A stretch of 64,000 nucleotides of DNA, taken from the NCBI RefSeq assembly GCF_001673635.1, contig NZ_LZMH01000074.1:1-64000 (forward strand), written 5' to 3'. This DNA comes from Mycobacterium asiaticum (GTDB taxonomy: Bacteria; Actinomycetota; Actinomycetes; Mycobacteriales; Mycobacteriaceae). A model generated the notes under the pieces. It did no database searches and was not told the DNA's origin. It was given only the letters and a program-made list of their open reading frames with translations. The position numbers and the translations under genes were made by a program. Positions 8,376 through 18,100 of the stretch are shown here, in pieces (positions within the stretch are counted from its first letter, which is position 1; every line of letters begins with the position of its first letter).

Positions 8376-9179
8376 ATGAGCCTGCCCAAACCGAACAAGA
8401 ACGCGACCGTCGTCATCACCGGCGCCTCCTCGGGCATCGGCACCGAACTGGCCAAGGGCCTCGCCGGCCGCGGCTTTCCCCTGGTCCTCGTCGCGCGCCG
8501 GCGCGAACGCCTCGACGAGCTCGCCGAGCAGTTGCGTGCCTCCGACAAGGTCGAGGTGGAGGTACTGCCACTTGACCTGTCCGACACGGCATCCCGCGGG
8601 AAGCTGGTCGACCGCCTGCGCACCGATCCGATCGGCGGGTTGTGCAACAGCGCCGGATTCGGCACCAGCGGCAAGTTCTGGGAGTTGCCCTTCGAACGGG
8701 AAAGCGAGGAAGTCACCCTCAATGCGCTGGCGTTGACCGAGCTCACCCACGCGGCACTGCCCGGCATGGTTGAGCGCGGCGCCGGCGCCGTGCTGAACAT
8801 CGCCTCGATCGCCGGTTTCCAGCCGATCCCGTACATGGCCGTCTACTCGGCCACCAAAGCGTTCGTCTTGACGTTCTCCGAGGCCGTGCAGGAGGAACTG
8901 CACGGCACCGGGGTGTCGGTCACCGCGCTGTGTCCCGGTCCGGTGCCCACCGAGTGGGCGCAGATCGCCGATGCCGAGCGGTTCAGCCTCCCGGTGTTCC
9001 AAACCACGCCGCATGAGGTCGCCGAGCAGGCGATCAAGGGCATGCTCGCCGGCAAGCGCACGGTGGTGCCGGGCACGGTGCCCAAGGTGGTCAGCACCAG
9101 CGGCAGGCTCATTCCGCGCAGTCTGCTGCTACCTGGCATCCGGATCGGTAACGCCCTGCGAGGCGGGCCGGGCCGCTAG
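8376..9179 (+). CDS. Short-chain dehydrogenase (Rv1544-like ketoacyl reductase)
   Basis: A 267-aa SDR of the YqjQ/DltE-like type. The cofactor loop is VVITGASSGIGTEL, the catalytic Ser lies in LNIASIAG, and the Tyr/Lys pair is in AVYSATKAF. The structural NNAG motif reads LCNSAGFG, with Ser in place of the second Asn, so the catalytic-tetrad neighbourhood is slightly unusual. It is translated just after the Rv1543-like gene and probably acts on related fatty ketone or aldehyde substrates. Its TAG stop overlaps the convergent pseudokinase stop by four bases (CTAG). Confidence 0.9.
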   Translation: MSLPKPNKNATVVITGASSGIGTELAKGLAGRGFPLVLVARRRERLDELAEQLRASDKVEVEVLPLDLSDTASRGKLVDRLRTDPIGGLCNSAGFGTSGKFWELPFERESEEVTLNALALTELTHAALPGMVERGAGAVLNIASIAGFQPIPYMAVYSATKAFVLTFSEAVQEELHGTGVSVTALCPGPVPTEWAQIADAERFSLPVFQTTPHEVAEQAIKGMLAGKRTVVPGTVPKVVSTSGRLIPRSLLLPGIRIGNALRGGPGR

Positions 9180-10843
9180 CCGTCCGGCGGTATCTTCAAG
9201 ACCCGGCCGGGCTGAACGAGCTTGTCTGATCTGTCGGAGACCGCTGACGTCAGGACGTAGAGGTTGTTCGTGGAGTCGAATGCGACGTCGTAGCTGTTCG
9301 CGACCAGGGGCACTTTGACGACGCTGCCACCGTCCACCGGCCATTCAAAAAATCCGCGGCCGAAGCCGTCGGCGATGAAGATGTTGCCCGCGCTGTCGAA
9401 CGCCACATGCCGAGGCTCGATGAGGTCGGGGATCGGCAGCGCGGTCGCGGCAGTGGCGCCGGCCGCCAATTTGAGTATGCGGCCATGGCCCGTGCCCTTG
9501 ACGCCGGCGCAGATGTAGATATTGCCGGCTTTGTCCACCGCCATGCCCCGAGGCAGGAAGATGTCACTGAAAGCCAGGTCGGTTGGCCGGTTTTCGCCGG
9601 GGGCCAGCTTTTTGGCGCCGTACTTCAGCGCCATGTCCTCGGTCAGCAGACCCCCGACCGCGTAGACGTTGCCTGCCGTGTCGACCGCGATGGCCTGGAT
9701 CGACGAGAACCCCCGGAACGGCAATCGGATCGCCGTGGACTTGCCGGCCTCGATGAACCAGACCTGGGCGCCCACACTGACGTAGATGTTGCCTGCCTGA
9801 TCGACAGTCAGGTCCGACGCCGAACGCAGATCCACGCCGGGGAACTCGAGGGTGGTGGGGCCGCTTCCCCCGGGCGTCAGCTTGAACAGTTGCGCGGGGT
9901 TCGAATCGAACATGCCGGCGTCGGGCGGTGGCGCGATCGAAGCCAGAACGTAAATGTTCCCCGCACCGTCCACCGCAAGGCTCTTCGTCGGATACATTCC
10001 CGGGAAGGGCAGTTCGATGGGTTGGCCGGCGTAGGTGCGCCGCGGCCCCGCGGGGGCCACCGTCGAAGTGGTGGACGCGGCCGGGGTGGAACCGCTGTGA
10101 TGGACGAGTCGCGGAATGGCGATGGCCCCGGCCACCACCGCGCCGACGATGACGACGACGGCGAGCACCGGCGCGAGGCGCCGTCGCCGACGCCGCGGAG
10201 GTGGCGACGGTAGCGGGATCGGGCGGGAATGCGGATACGACACCGTGGGGGAGCGTCCATAGCCGGGATCCCATTGCGGCGGTGGAGGATTGGGGCTCGG
10301 TGGCGGGGGTGGCAGGTCGATGGTTCGGGTCGCGGCCTCTGACGGGCTAAACGGCGCGGGTGGGCCCACAGCGAGGGCGGCCCGGGCGGCGGCCACCAGT
10401 TCGGCCGCGCTGTGGTAGCGATCGTCGGGATTGGCGGCCAGTCCCTTGGCGACCACATCGTCGAACGCACCGGGTAGGCCGGCACGCTGCTCGCTGGGGC
10501 GCGGAACCGGCACGTCGGGACCGGCGGCCTGCGGGGGATGCCCGAGCAGGCACTCATACAACACCGCCGCCAACGCGTCGACGTCGCCTCGGTAGGTGGC
10601 CTCGGTGTTGGTGACCAGCGAGCGAGTGCGCTCGGTGGATGGCGTGGACCCACCACGGTCGCCGAGGAACACCGAACCGTCGCCGGCGAAATAGATGGTG
10701 TCGGTGCTGACGTCACGGTGCACGGTTTGGCTGGCGTGGGCGGCGTCGATCGCGGCCGCAACCCGGCTCACCACGTCGATCGCCCGCGCGGGATCAAGCG
10801 GGCCGCCCTGTGCGAGCACGCTTTTCAGGCTCTGGTTGGCCAT
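9176..10843 (-). CDS. Truncated pseudokinase with membrane helix and beta-propeller sensor
   Basis: A 555-aa relative of the two upstream PknD-like kinases. It begins inside the kinase fold, at the segment LKSVLAQGGPLDPAR, so the glycine loop and ATP-binding Lys are absent. The catalytic loop reads HRDVSTDTI (residues 42-50), replacing HRDVKPANI, so the catalytic Lys and the metal-binding Asn are lost; DFG has become DRG (residue 62). The later YECLLGHPP and DDRYHSAAEL helices remain. A Pro-rich linker leads to a membrane helix at about 223-244 and an extracytoplasmic propeller of repeats such as AVDGAGNIYVLA. The ATG at 10843 overlaps the preceding kinase stop (TGATG). It is probably catalytically dead but keeps a sensor domain. 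Confidence 0.85.
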   Translation of the reverse strand: MANQSLKSVLAQGGPLDPARAIDVVSRVAAAIDAAHASQTVHRDVSTDTIYFAGDGSVFLGDRGGSTPSTERTRSLVTNTEATYRGDVDALAAVLYECLLGHPPQAAGPDVPVPRPSEQRAGLPGAFDDVVAKGLAANPDDRYHSAAELVAAARAALAVGPPAPFSPSEAATRTIDLPPPPPSPNPPPPQWDPGYGRSPTVSYPHSRPIPLPSPPPRRRRRRLAPVLAVVVIVGAVVAGAIAIPRLVHHSGSTPAASTTSTVAPAGPRRTYAGQPIELPFPGMYPTKSLAVDGAGNIYVLASIAPPPDAGMFDSNPAQLFKLTPGGSGPTTLEFPGVDLRSASDLTVDQAGNIYVSVGAQVWFIEAGKSTAIRLPFRGFSSIQAIAVDTAGNVYAVGGLLTEDMALKYGAKKLAPGENRPTDLAFSDIFLPRGMAVDKAGNIYICAGVKGTGHGRILKLAAGATAATALPIPDLIEPRHVAFDSAGNIFIADGFGRGFFEWPVDGGSVVKVPLVANSYDVAFDSTNNLYVLTSAVSDRSDKLVQPGRVLKIPPDG

Positions 10844-12717
10844 CAGCTGGCACCGACCTTGAGCAACCGGGTGTTCTCGGTCAGGTAGATGTTGCCTGCG
10901 CCGTCGATTGCCACGCCGCCGAATGACTGGTTCTCCGGCGCGAAGAGCTGGGTCGATGTGGTGGCACCGGCCGGGAGCTTCAGCAACCGTCCCCGGTTGT
11001 CGGCGTTGTCGATGACGTACATCGTGCCCTGACCATCGACCGCGGCGCCCTGCGCCCGACCGAGCTGTCCGAACGGTAGTTGAGTCGGATTCGTATCGCC
11101 GGGAGCCAGTTTGAGCACTCGTCCCGACTGCAGGGCATAGACGTTGCCGGCGCCGTCGACGGCGACCCCTTCGTACATCCCGCTGCCGAACGGCAGCACG
11201 GTCGGGGTGGTGGATCCCGCCTCTAGTCGGAGCACCCGATCGTTCGCGGCGACGAATACCGTTCCGGCGGCGTCGGCCGCTACACCGTTGGGAAACAGCC
11301 GGCCGAACGGTAACTCCACCGGGTCGGCGGCGCCGGGGGCGAGCTTCCAGACCTTTCCGACGTTGTCGCCCTTCTGGAAGTCGGTCACGTAAATACCGCC
11401 GGCGCCATCGACACTGATCCGCTTGGGTCGGGTGAGCCCCCTGAACGGCACCTCGACTGGGGCGGCGGAGTCGGCGGCGAACCGGTAGACGCGGGCGGTG
11501 CTGGTGTCGACGACGAAGATGTCCCCGCCCGGGCCGATCGCGACACCGCCGAGTTCCCCGTACCCGATGATTGGCAGGCGGGTGGCGTTCAATGGCGGCG
11601 CGGCGCTGGTGACCGGCGCGGCGCTGGTCGGGCTGGCGCTGGCGCTGGTGCTCGGAGTTCGGCGCTCGGTGGGCCCGGGTGCGGCCACCACCGCGATGAC
11701 GGCAGCGGTGACGGCAACCAGCGCAAGCGTCCCAACGGCGAGCAAGGTCCCGCGACGGGACTTGCGGCGCAAGGGCTTTGGTGCCGGGACGGGAGGCCGG
11801 GCAGCGGGCGGAACCGGTGGTGGGGGCGGGCTCCAAGGACGTGTGGTGACGGCTTCCTCGGGACCCCAGCCGCCCTGGTGCACCGGAGTGCTCAGGGCTC
11901 GTTGCGCCGCGGCGGCCAATTCGCCGGCCGTGCGGTAGCGGTGCGCGGGCTCTTTCGCCATACCCCGGGCGATGACCTCGTCGAAACCGACCGGAATGCC
12001 TGGGTGGTGCTGGGTCGGCCGCGGCGGCGGGGAGGTGAGGTGTGCGGCGACCAATGCGGGGATCTCGGTCCGGCCCTCGTACGGTGCGGATCCGGTCAGG
12101 CATTCGAACAGCACGCAGGCCAGCGCGTAAATGTCAGCGCCCGGCGTGATCTCGCCGGAGGCAAGACGTTCCGGGGCCAGGTAGGCGAACGAGCCGATCG
12201 TGGTGCCTTCACTGGTGAGCTTGGTGTCGGTGGCCGCGTTGGCCAGACCGAAGTCCACCAGACAGGCGAAGTCGTCATTGCCGAGCAGGATGTTGGCCGG
12301 TTTGACGTCGCGGTGGATCACGGTCTCGGCATGTGCGGCGTCCAGGGCCGCGGCGATCTGGCGCACGATGTTGACCGCCCGCGCCGGGCCCAGTGCACCC
12401 TCGCGGTCCAGGGTGCTTTGCAGGTCGGTGCCGTCGATGAGCCGCATGTCGATGTAGAGCTGCCCGTCGATCTCGCCGCAGCCGTGGATGGGCACGACAT
12501 GTGGATCGTGCAGTCGCCCAGCCGTGCGGGCCTCGCGAAACAGCCGTTCCCGAAACGCCGGGTTGTGCGAATAGCTGCTGGACAGCAACTTCAGCGCCAC
12601 CACGCGGTTCATTGCGGTGTCCTCGGCCTCGTAGACTTCGCCGAACCCACCGGTGCCGAGCAACCGTCGCAAGATGTACGGCCCGAACCGTGAACCCACC
12701 CGGGAACTCGAAGTCAT
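10843..12717 (-). CDS. PknD-like serine/threonine receptor kinase, second copy
   Basis: A 624-aa transmembrane Ser/Thr kinase. The kinase domain has the glycine loop GTGGFGEVYEAED, the ATP-binding Lys in VALKLL (residue 43), HRDVKPANILL, DFGLAN and APERL, all intact. After a Pro-rich juxtamembrane segment comes a helix (GTLLAVGTLALVAVTAAV) and an extracytoplasmic propeller made of repeats such as GVAIGPGGDIFVVD and GVAVDGAGNVYALQ, as in M. tuberculosis PknD. The ATG at 12717 overlaps the upstream kinase stop (ATGA); the frame upstream of it is not needed. It probably phosphorylates cytoplasmic targets in response to an unknown extracellular signal. Confidence 0.92.
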   Translation of the reverse strand: MTSSSRVGSRFGPYILRRLLGTGGFGEVYEAEDTAMNRVVALKLLSSSYSHNPAFRERLFREARTAGRLHDPHVVPIHGCGEIDGQLYIDMRLIDGTDLQSTLDREGALGPARAVNIVRQIAAALDAAHAETVIHRDVKPANILLGNDDFACLVDFGLANAATDTKLTSEGTTIGSFAYLAPERLASGEITPGADIYALACVLFECLTGSAPYEGRTEIPALVAAHLTSPPPRPTQHHPGIPVGFDEVIARGMAKEPAHRYRTAGELAAAAQRALSTPVHQGGWGPEEAVTTRPWSPPPPPVPPAARPPVPAPKPLRRKSRRGTLLAVGTLALVAVTAAVIAVVAAPGPTERRTPSTSASASPTSAAPVTSAAPPLNATRLPIIGYGELGGVAIGPGGDIFVVDTSTARVYRFAADSAAPVEVPFRGLTRPKRISVDGAGGIYVTDFQKGDNVGKVWKLAPGAADPVELPFGRLFPNGVAADAAGTVFVAANDRVLRLEAGSTTPTVLPFGSGMYEGVAVDGAGNVYALQSGRVLKLAPGDTNPTQLPFGQLGRAQGAAVDGQGTMYVIDNADNRGRLLKLPAGATTSTQLFAPENQSFGGVAIDGAGNIYLTENTRLLKVGAS

Positions 12718-14573
12718 TGCGCGGTACCTATTTCCAGCACCTTGCCGGTGGCGCACCCGTCGCCGCGATGGCAGTCGGCGACATAGAGGTTGCCGTCCTT
12801 GTCGACCGTTAACCCGAACGGATAGTTCAGCCCGGGAAAGGGCACCGGGGTGGCACTTGTGGCGCCGGGAGCCAGCTTGAAGATCCCGCGTCCCTCGACG
12901 TCGGAGACGTAGACGTTGCCCCTGTTGTCCACCGCCACACCGTAAGGCTGCTGGAGCCCGGCGAACGGCAGTTCGGTGGGGGTATCAGCGCCGGGGGGCA
13001 GCTTCAGTACGTGCCGGTCCTCGCCGTCGGCGATGTAGAGATTGCCGTCGTTGTCGACGGCGACGCCCGCCGGCGCGTTCAGCAGCGTCGTCGGCATCAA
13101 CGCAGTGGCGCTCGTCGCGCCGGGAGCCAGCCGCAGTACCTGCCGCGCGGCCGTGTCCGCAACATAGACGCTGCCGTCCTTGCCGACGGCCACCCCTTCC
13201 GGTCGGATCAGGTGTCCGAACGGCGCCAGGGATGGCCCACGCGCGCCCGGCGACAGCTTCCACACGCCCGGACCGTGCAGGTCGGCGACATAGACATTGC
13301 CGCCCGGGTCGACCGCCAGGCCCGTCGGCACCAACTCACCGAAGGTGAGCTCGGTGGCCGACGTTTGACCGGCCGGCAGTTTCAAGACCCGCCCCTCGGG
13401 TGCGCGGCCGCCGACCTCGGTGGCGTAGACGGTCCCGGCCTCGTCGACGGCGACGCCGCGGGTGTTCACCAGCGCCGGGAACTTCAGCACGATCGGGGCG
13501 CTCGACGACGGCCGCTGTGCGGTGGGTGCCGCTGGCTGTGACGTTGCGGGGCCGCGCACGACCGCGATGATCGCCACCGCTGCCGCGACGGCGACGACGG
13601 TGATCGCGGCGGCGGCGATCACCTTGCGGCGCCGTGTGTTTCGGCCCGGTGGCCGCGCCCAGTCCGGTAGTGGTTGCGGCCGCCGGACCTCGGGAGGTTG
13701 CTGCGCCGGGGGAGTGGCCGCCGTCCACTCGCGGGTGGTGGCCGCGGGGTTGAGAGCCCGCAGGGCGGCCGCGGCGAACTCGCCGGCGGTGGAATACCGG
13801 GCGTCGGGATCCTTTGCCATGCCGCGGGCGATGACCGCGTCCAATTCGGCCGGGATGCCTGCGCGTCGCTCACTGACCCGCGGTATCGGCGCGTTCAGTT
13901 GCGCCTGCATCAAAGCGGCGATGTCTCGGTGCTCGGCGTAGGGCGGCGAGCCGGTCAGCAGTTCGTAAAGCACGCAGGCCAACGCATAGACGTCGCAGCG
14001 GTGGTCCACCGCGGCGCCGGAGAGTCGCTCCGGGGCGACGTAGTCGAAGGTGCCGACGGCTTTGCCGGGCTTGGTCAGCCGAGCGTCGCCGGCCGCATTG
14101 GCCAGTCCGAAATCGACCAAGCTGGCGAAATCGTCTCCGGAAAGCAGGATGTTGGCGGGTTTGACGTCGCGGTGAATCACTTGCTCGGCATGCGCGGCAT
14201 CCAGCGCCGCGGCGGTCTGGCGGATCAGATTCACCGCGCGCGCCGGATCGAGCGGCCCCTCACGCTCGAGCACCGTCTCGAGGTCCACGCCGCGCACCAG
14301 CCGCATGTCGATGTAGAGCTGGCCGTCGATCTCACCGCAACCGTGGATCGGCAGCACATGGGGTTCGCGCAGTCGGCCCGCGGTGTGCGCCTCCCGGAAG
14401 AGCCGCTCGCGGAACACCGGATCCTGCGAGTAGGCACCGGTGAGCAACTTCAGCGCCACCGCGCGGTGCATGGCGGTGTCCTCGGCTTCATACACCTCGC
14501 CGAACCCGCCGCTGCCCAACAGACGGATCAGCCGGTACGGCCCGAACTGCGAACCCGTCCGATCCTCGACCAC
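12714..14573 (-). CDS. PknD-like serine/threonine receptor kinase, first copy
   Basis: A 619-aa transmembrane kinase and the first gene of a three-gene overlapping set. The kinase motifs are GSGGFGEVYEAED, Lys42 in VALKLL, HRDVKPANILL with Asp136, DFGLAN with Asp153, and APERL. A Thr-containing activation loop (KAVGTFDYV) suggests autophosphorylation. A membrane helix (KVIAAAAITVVAVAAAVAII) follows, then propeller repeats of the type GVAVDNDGNLYIADG, ending in a Cys-containing strand (ADCHRGDGCATG). It is divergent from the SRPBCC gene across 74 bp, which must contain the operon promoter. M. tuberculosis has a single PknD beside the phosphate transport genes; the triplet at this locus is not part of that layout. 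Confidence 0.93.
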   Translation of the reverse strand: MVEDRTGSQFGPYRLIRLLGSGGFGEVYEAEDTAMHRAVALKLLTGAYSQDPVFRERLFREAHTAGRLREPHVLPIHGCGEIDGQLYIDMRLVRGVDLETVLEREGPLDPARAVNLIRQTAAALDAAHAEQVIHRDVKPANILLSGDDFASLVDFGLANAAGDARLTKPGKAVGTFDYVAPERLSGAAVDHRCDVYALACVLYELLTGSPPYAEHRDIAALMQAQLNAPIPRVSERRAGIPAELDAVIARGMAKDPDARYSTAGEFAAAALRALNPAATTREWTAATPPAQQPPEVRRPQPLPDWARPPGRNTRRRKVIAAAAITVVAVAAAVAIIAVVRGPATSQPAAPTAQRPSSSAPIVLKFPALVNTRGVAVDEAGTVYATEVGGRAPEGRVLKLPAGQTSATELTFGELVPTGLAVDPGGNVYVADLHGPGVWKLSPGARGPSLAPFGHLIRPEGVAVGKDGSVYVADTAARQVLRLAPGATSATALMPTTLLNAPAGVAVDNDGNLYIADGEDRHVLKLPPGADTPTELPFAGLQQPYGVAVDNRGNVYVSDVEGRGIFKLAPGATSATPVPFPGLNYPFGLTVDKDGNLYVADCHRGDGCATGKVLEIGTAQ

Positions 14574-14647
14574 TAACCCTCCCTCCGCTCGGCCGACTCC
14601 GGCAGCTACGCCGCCGAGCGTAACCGCGCTGCCGTTACTCTCGCGAC

Positions 14648-15079
14648 ATGGCTTCTGTCGAGGTGACCTCTGATGTACCCATGAGTCCGCAGGACATGTG
14701 GGAGCGCGTGTCGGATCTGTCCCAATTGAGCGAATGGCTCGTCATGCACGAGGGCTGGCGCAGTGAGGTGCCCGAGGAGATCAGCGAAGGCACCCAGGTC
14801 GTCGGTGTGGCCCGCTCCAAGGGCCTGCGCAACCGGGTGACGTGGACGGTGACCAAGTGGGACCCGCCGCACGAGGTCGCGATGTCCGGCGAGGGGAAGG
14901 GCGGAGCAAAATACGGCGTGCGGGTCACCGTGACCCCCCACGAGGACGGTTCCACCATGGGCCTGCGCCTTGAGCTGGGCGGGCGGGCCCTGTTCGGCCC
15001 GGTGGGCAAAGCCGCCGCCCGCGCCGTCAAGGGTGACGTAGAAAAGTCACTGAAGAACTTCGTCGAGCTGTACGCGTAA
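14648..15079 (+). CDS. SRPBCC (START-like) family protein, Rv1546 orthologue
   Basis: A 143-aa single-domain protein of the SRPBCC/polyketide-cyclase fold, recognised by the opening VEVTSDVPMSPQDMWERVSD and the closing long helix VKGDVEKSLKNFVELYA. Such proteins bind hydrophobic ligands in a deep cavity, and no catalytic signature is evident. No signal peptide is present. It keeps the same position before dnaE1 as Rv1546 in M. tuberculosis. Its function is unknown. Confidence 0.88.
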   Translation: MASVEVTSDVPMSPQDMWERVSDLSQLSEWLVMHEGWRSEVPEEISEGTQVVGVARSKGLRNRVTWTVTKWDPPHEVAMSGEGKGGAKYGVRVTVTPHEDGSTMGLRLELGGRALFGPVGKAAARAVKGDVEKSLKNFVELYA

Positions 15080-15148
15080 AAAGCCATCAAGACACACTCG
15101 GCGACACGCCGATGCGGTGTCGGTACCCGGTCATAGACTGGCGTCCCT

Positions 15149-18100
15149 ATGAACCAGTCGAGCTTCGTGCACCTGCACAACCACACCGAGTATTCGATGC
15201 TGGACGGTGCCGCGAAGATCAGCCCGATGCTGGCCGAGGTCGAGCGGTTGGGGATGCCCGCCATCGGCATGACCGACCACGGAAACATGTTCGGCGCCAG
15301 CGAGTTCTACAACACCGCCACCAAGGCCGGGATCAAGCCGATCATCGGCGTGGAGGCCTATATCGCGCCGGCTTCGCGCTTCGACACCCGCCGCATCACC
15401 TGGGGTGATCCCAGCCAGAAGTCCGACGACGTGTCCGGCAGCGGCTCCTACACGCACCTGACGATGGTGGCCGAGAACGCGACCGGCCTGCGCAACCTGT
15501 TCAAGCTATCGTCGCTGGCCTCCTTCGAGGGCCAACTGGGCAAGTGGTCGCGCATGGACGCCGAACTCGTCGCCGAACACGCCGAGGGCATCATTGCCAC
15601 CACCGGCTGCCCGTCCGGAGAGGTGCAGACCCGGCTGCGGCTCGGGCACGAGCGCGAGGCGCTGGAGTCGGCGGCGAAGTGGCGCGAGATCTTCGGGCCC
15701 GACAACTACTTCCTCGAACTGATGGACCACGGCCTGTCGATCGAACAGCGAGTCCGGGAGGGCCTGCTGGACATCGGCCGCAAGCTCGGCATTCCGCCGC
15801 TAGCCACCAACGACTGCCACTACGTCACCCGCGACGCCGCCCACAACCACGAAGCGCTGCTGTGCGTGCAGACCGGAAAGACGCTGTCCGACCCCAACCG
15901 GTTCAAGTTCGACGGTGACGGCTACTACCTCAAGTCAGCCGCCGAGATGCGCCAGCTGTGGGACGGTCAGGTGCCCGGCGCGTGCGACTCCACCCTGCTG
16001 ATCGCCGAACGGGTGCAGTCCTACGCCGATGTGTGGACGCCGCGCGACCGGATGCCGGTGTTTCCGGTGCCCGAAGGACACGACCAGGCGTCCTGGCTGC
16101 ACCACGAGGTGATGGCCGGCCTGAAACGCCGGTTCCCCGACGGCGTCGGCCAGGACTACATCGACCGGGCCGAGTACGAGATCAAGGTCATCTGCGACAA
16201 GGGGTTCCCCGCCTACTTCCTGATCGTGGCGGACCTGATCAACCACGCGCGCTCGGTCGACATCCGCGTGGGTCCCGGCCGTGGCTCGGCGGCGGGGTCG
16301 CTGGTGGCCTACGCGATGGGCATCACCAACATCGACCCCATCCCGCACGGTCTGCTGTTCGAACGCTTCCTCAACCCCGAGCGCCCGTCGGCCCCCGACA
16401 TCGACATCGACTTCGACGACCGTCGTCGCGGCGAGATGGTGCGCTACGCCGCCGACAAATGGGGCCACGACCGCGTCGCCCAGGTCATCACCTTTGGCAC
16501 CATCAAAACCAAAGCGGCGCTGAAAGACTCGGCCCGGATCCACTACGGTCAGCCCGGCTTCGCGATCGCCGACCGGATCACCAAGGCGTTGCCGCCGCCG
16601 ATCATGGCCAAGGACATCCCGCTGTCGGGGATCACCGATCCCAACCACGAGCGGTTCAAGGAAGCCGCCGAGGTCCGCAGCCTGATCGAGACCGACCCGG
16701 ACGTGCGCACCATCTATCAGACGGCGCGCGGTCTGGAAGGGTTGATCCGCAACGCCGGTGTGCACGCGTGCGCGGTGATCATGAGCAGCGAGCCGCTCAC
16801 CGAGGCGATCCCGTTGTGGAAGCGGCCGCAGGACGGCGCAATCATCACCGGCTGGGACTACCCGTCGTGTGAGGCCATCGGCCTGCTGAAGATGGACTTC
16901 CTGGGCCTGCGCAACCTGACGATCATCGGCGACGCGATCGAGAACATCAAAGCCAACCGGGGCATCGACCTCGACCTCGAGTCGGTGCCGCTGGACGACG
17001 GGCCGACCTACGAACTGCTGGGCCGCGGCGACACGCTGGGGGTGTTCCAGCTCGACGGCGGGCCGATGCGCGACCTGCTGCGCCGCATGCAGCCCACCGA
17101 GTTCAACGACATCGTCGCCGTCCTGGCGCTGTACCGGCCCGGCCCGATGGGCATGAACGCCCACAACGACTACGCCGACCGCAAGAACGGCCGCCAGCCG
17201 ATCAAGCCCATCCACCCCGAGCTCGAAGAGCCGCTGCGCGAGATCCTCTCGGAGACATACGGTCTCATCGTCTACCAAGAGCAGATCATGTTCATCGCCC
17301 AGAAGGTCGCCTCCTACACCATGGGTAAGGCCGACGCGCTGCGCAAGGCGATGGGCAAGAAGAAGCTCGAGGTGCTCGAGGCGGAGTACAAGGGCTTCTA
17401 CGAGGGCATGACCAACAACGGCTTCTCCGAAAAAGCGGTGAAAGCGTTGTGGGACACCATCCTTCCATTCGCCGGATATGCCTTCAACAAGTCGCACGCC
17501 GCAGGCTATGGCCTGGTTTCCTACTGGACCGCCTACCTGAAGGCCAACTACCCGGCGGAGTACATGGCGGGACTGCTCACCTCCGTCGGCGACGACAAGG
17601 ACAAGGCGGCGGTCTACCTGGCGGACTGCCGCAAGCTGGGCATCACCGTGCTGCCGCCGGACGTCAACGAGTCCCTGGTCAACTTCGCCTCCGTGGGCAA
17701 GGACATCCGCTTCGGGCTGGGAGCGGTGCGCAACGTCGGCGCCAACGTGGTGGGCTCGCTGATCAAGACCCGCAGCGAGAAGGGCAAGTTCACCGACTTC
17801 TCCGACTACCTGAACAAGATCGACATCTCCGCGTGCAACAAGAAAGTCACCGAGTCGTTGATCAAGGCGGGCGCGTTCGATTCGCTCAACCACCCGCGCA
17901 AGGGACTTTTCCTGGTGCACACCGACGCCGTCGATTCGGTGCTGGGCACCAAGAAGGCCGAGGCGATGGGCCAGTTCGACCTCTTCGGCGGCTCCGACGG
18001 TGATGGCGCCGGTGACGCAGTCTTCACCATCAAGGTGCCCGAGGACGAGTGGGAGGACAAACACAAACTCGCCCTCGAGCGCGAAATGCTGGGTCTGTAC

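Noticed and set aside
10844..12103. Long frame joining the pseudokinase N-terminally to a 975-residue protein
   Set aside because: The upstream part is antisense-like low-complexity sequence in the shadow of the second kinase; the ATG at 10843 overlapping the preceding stop is the natural start.
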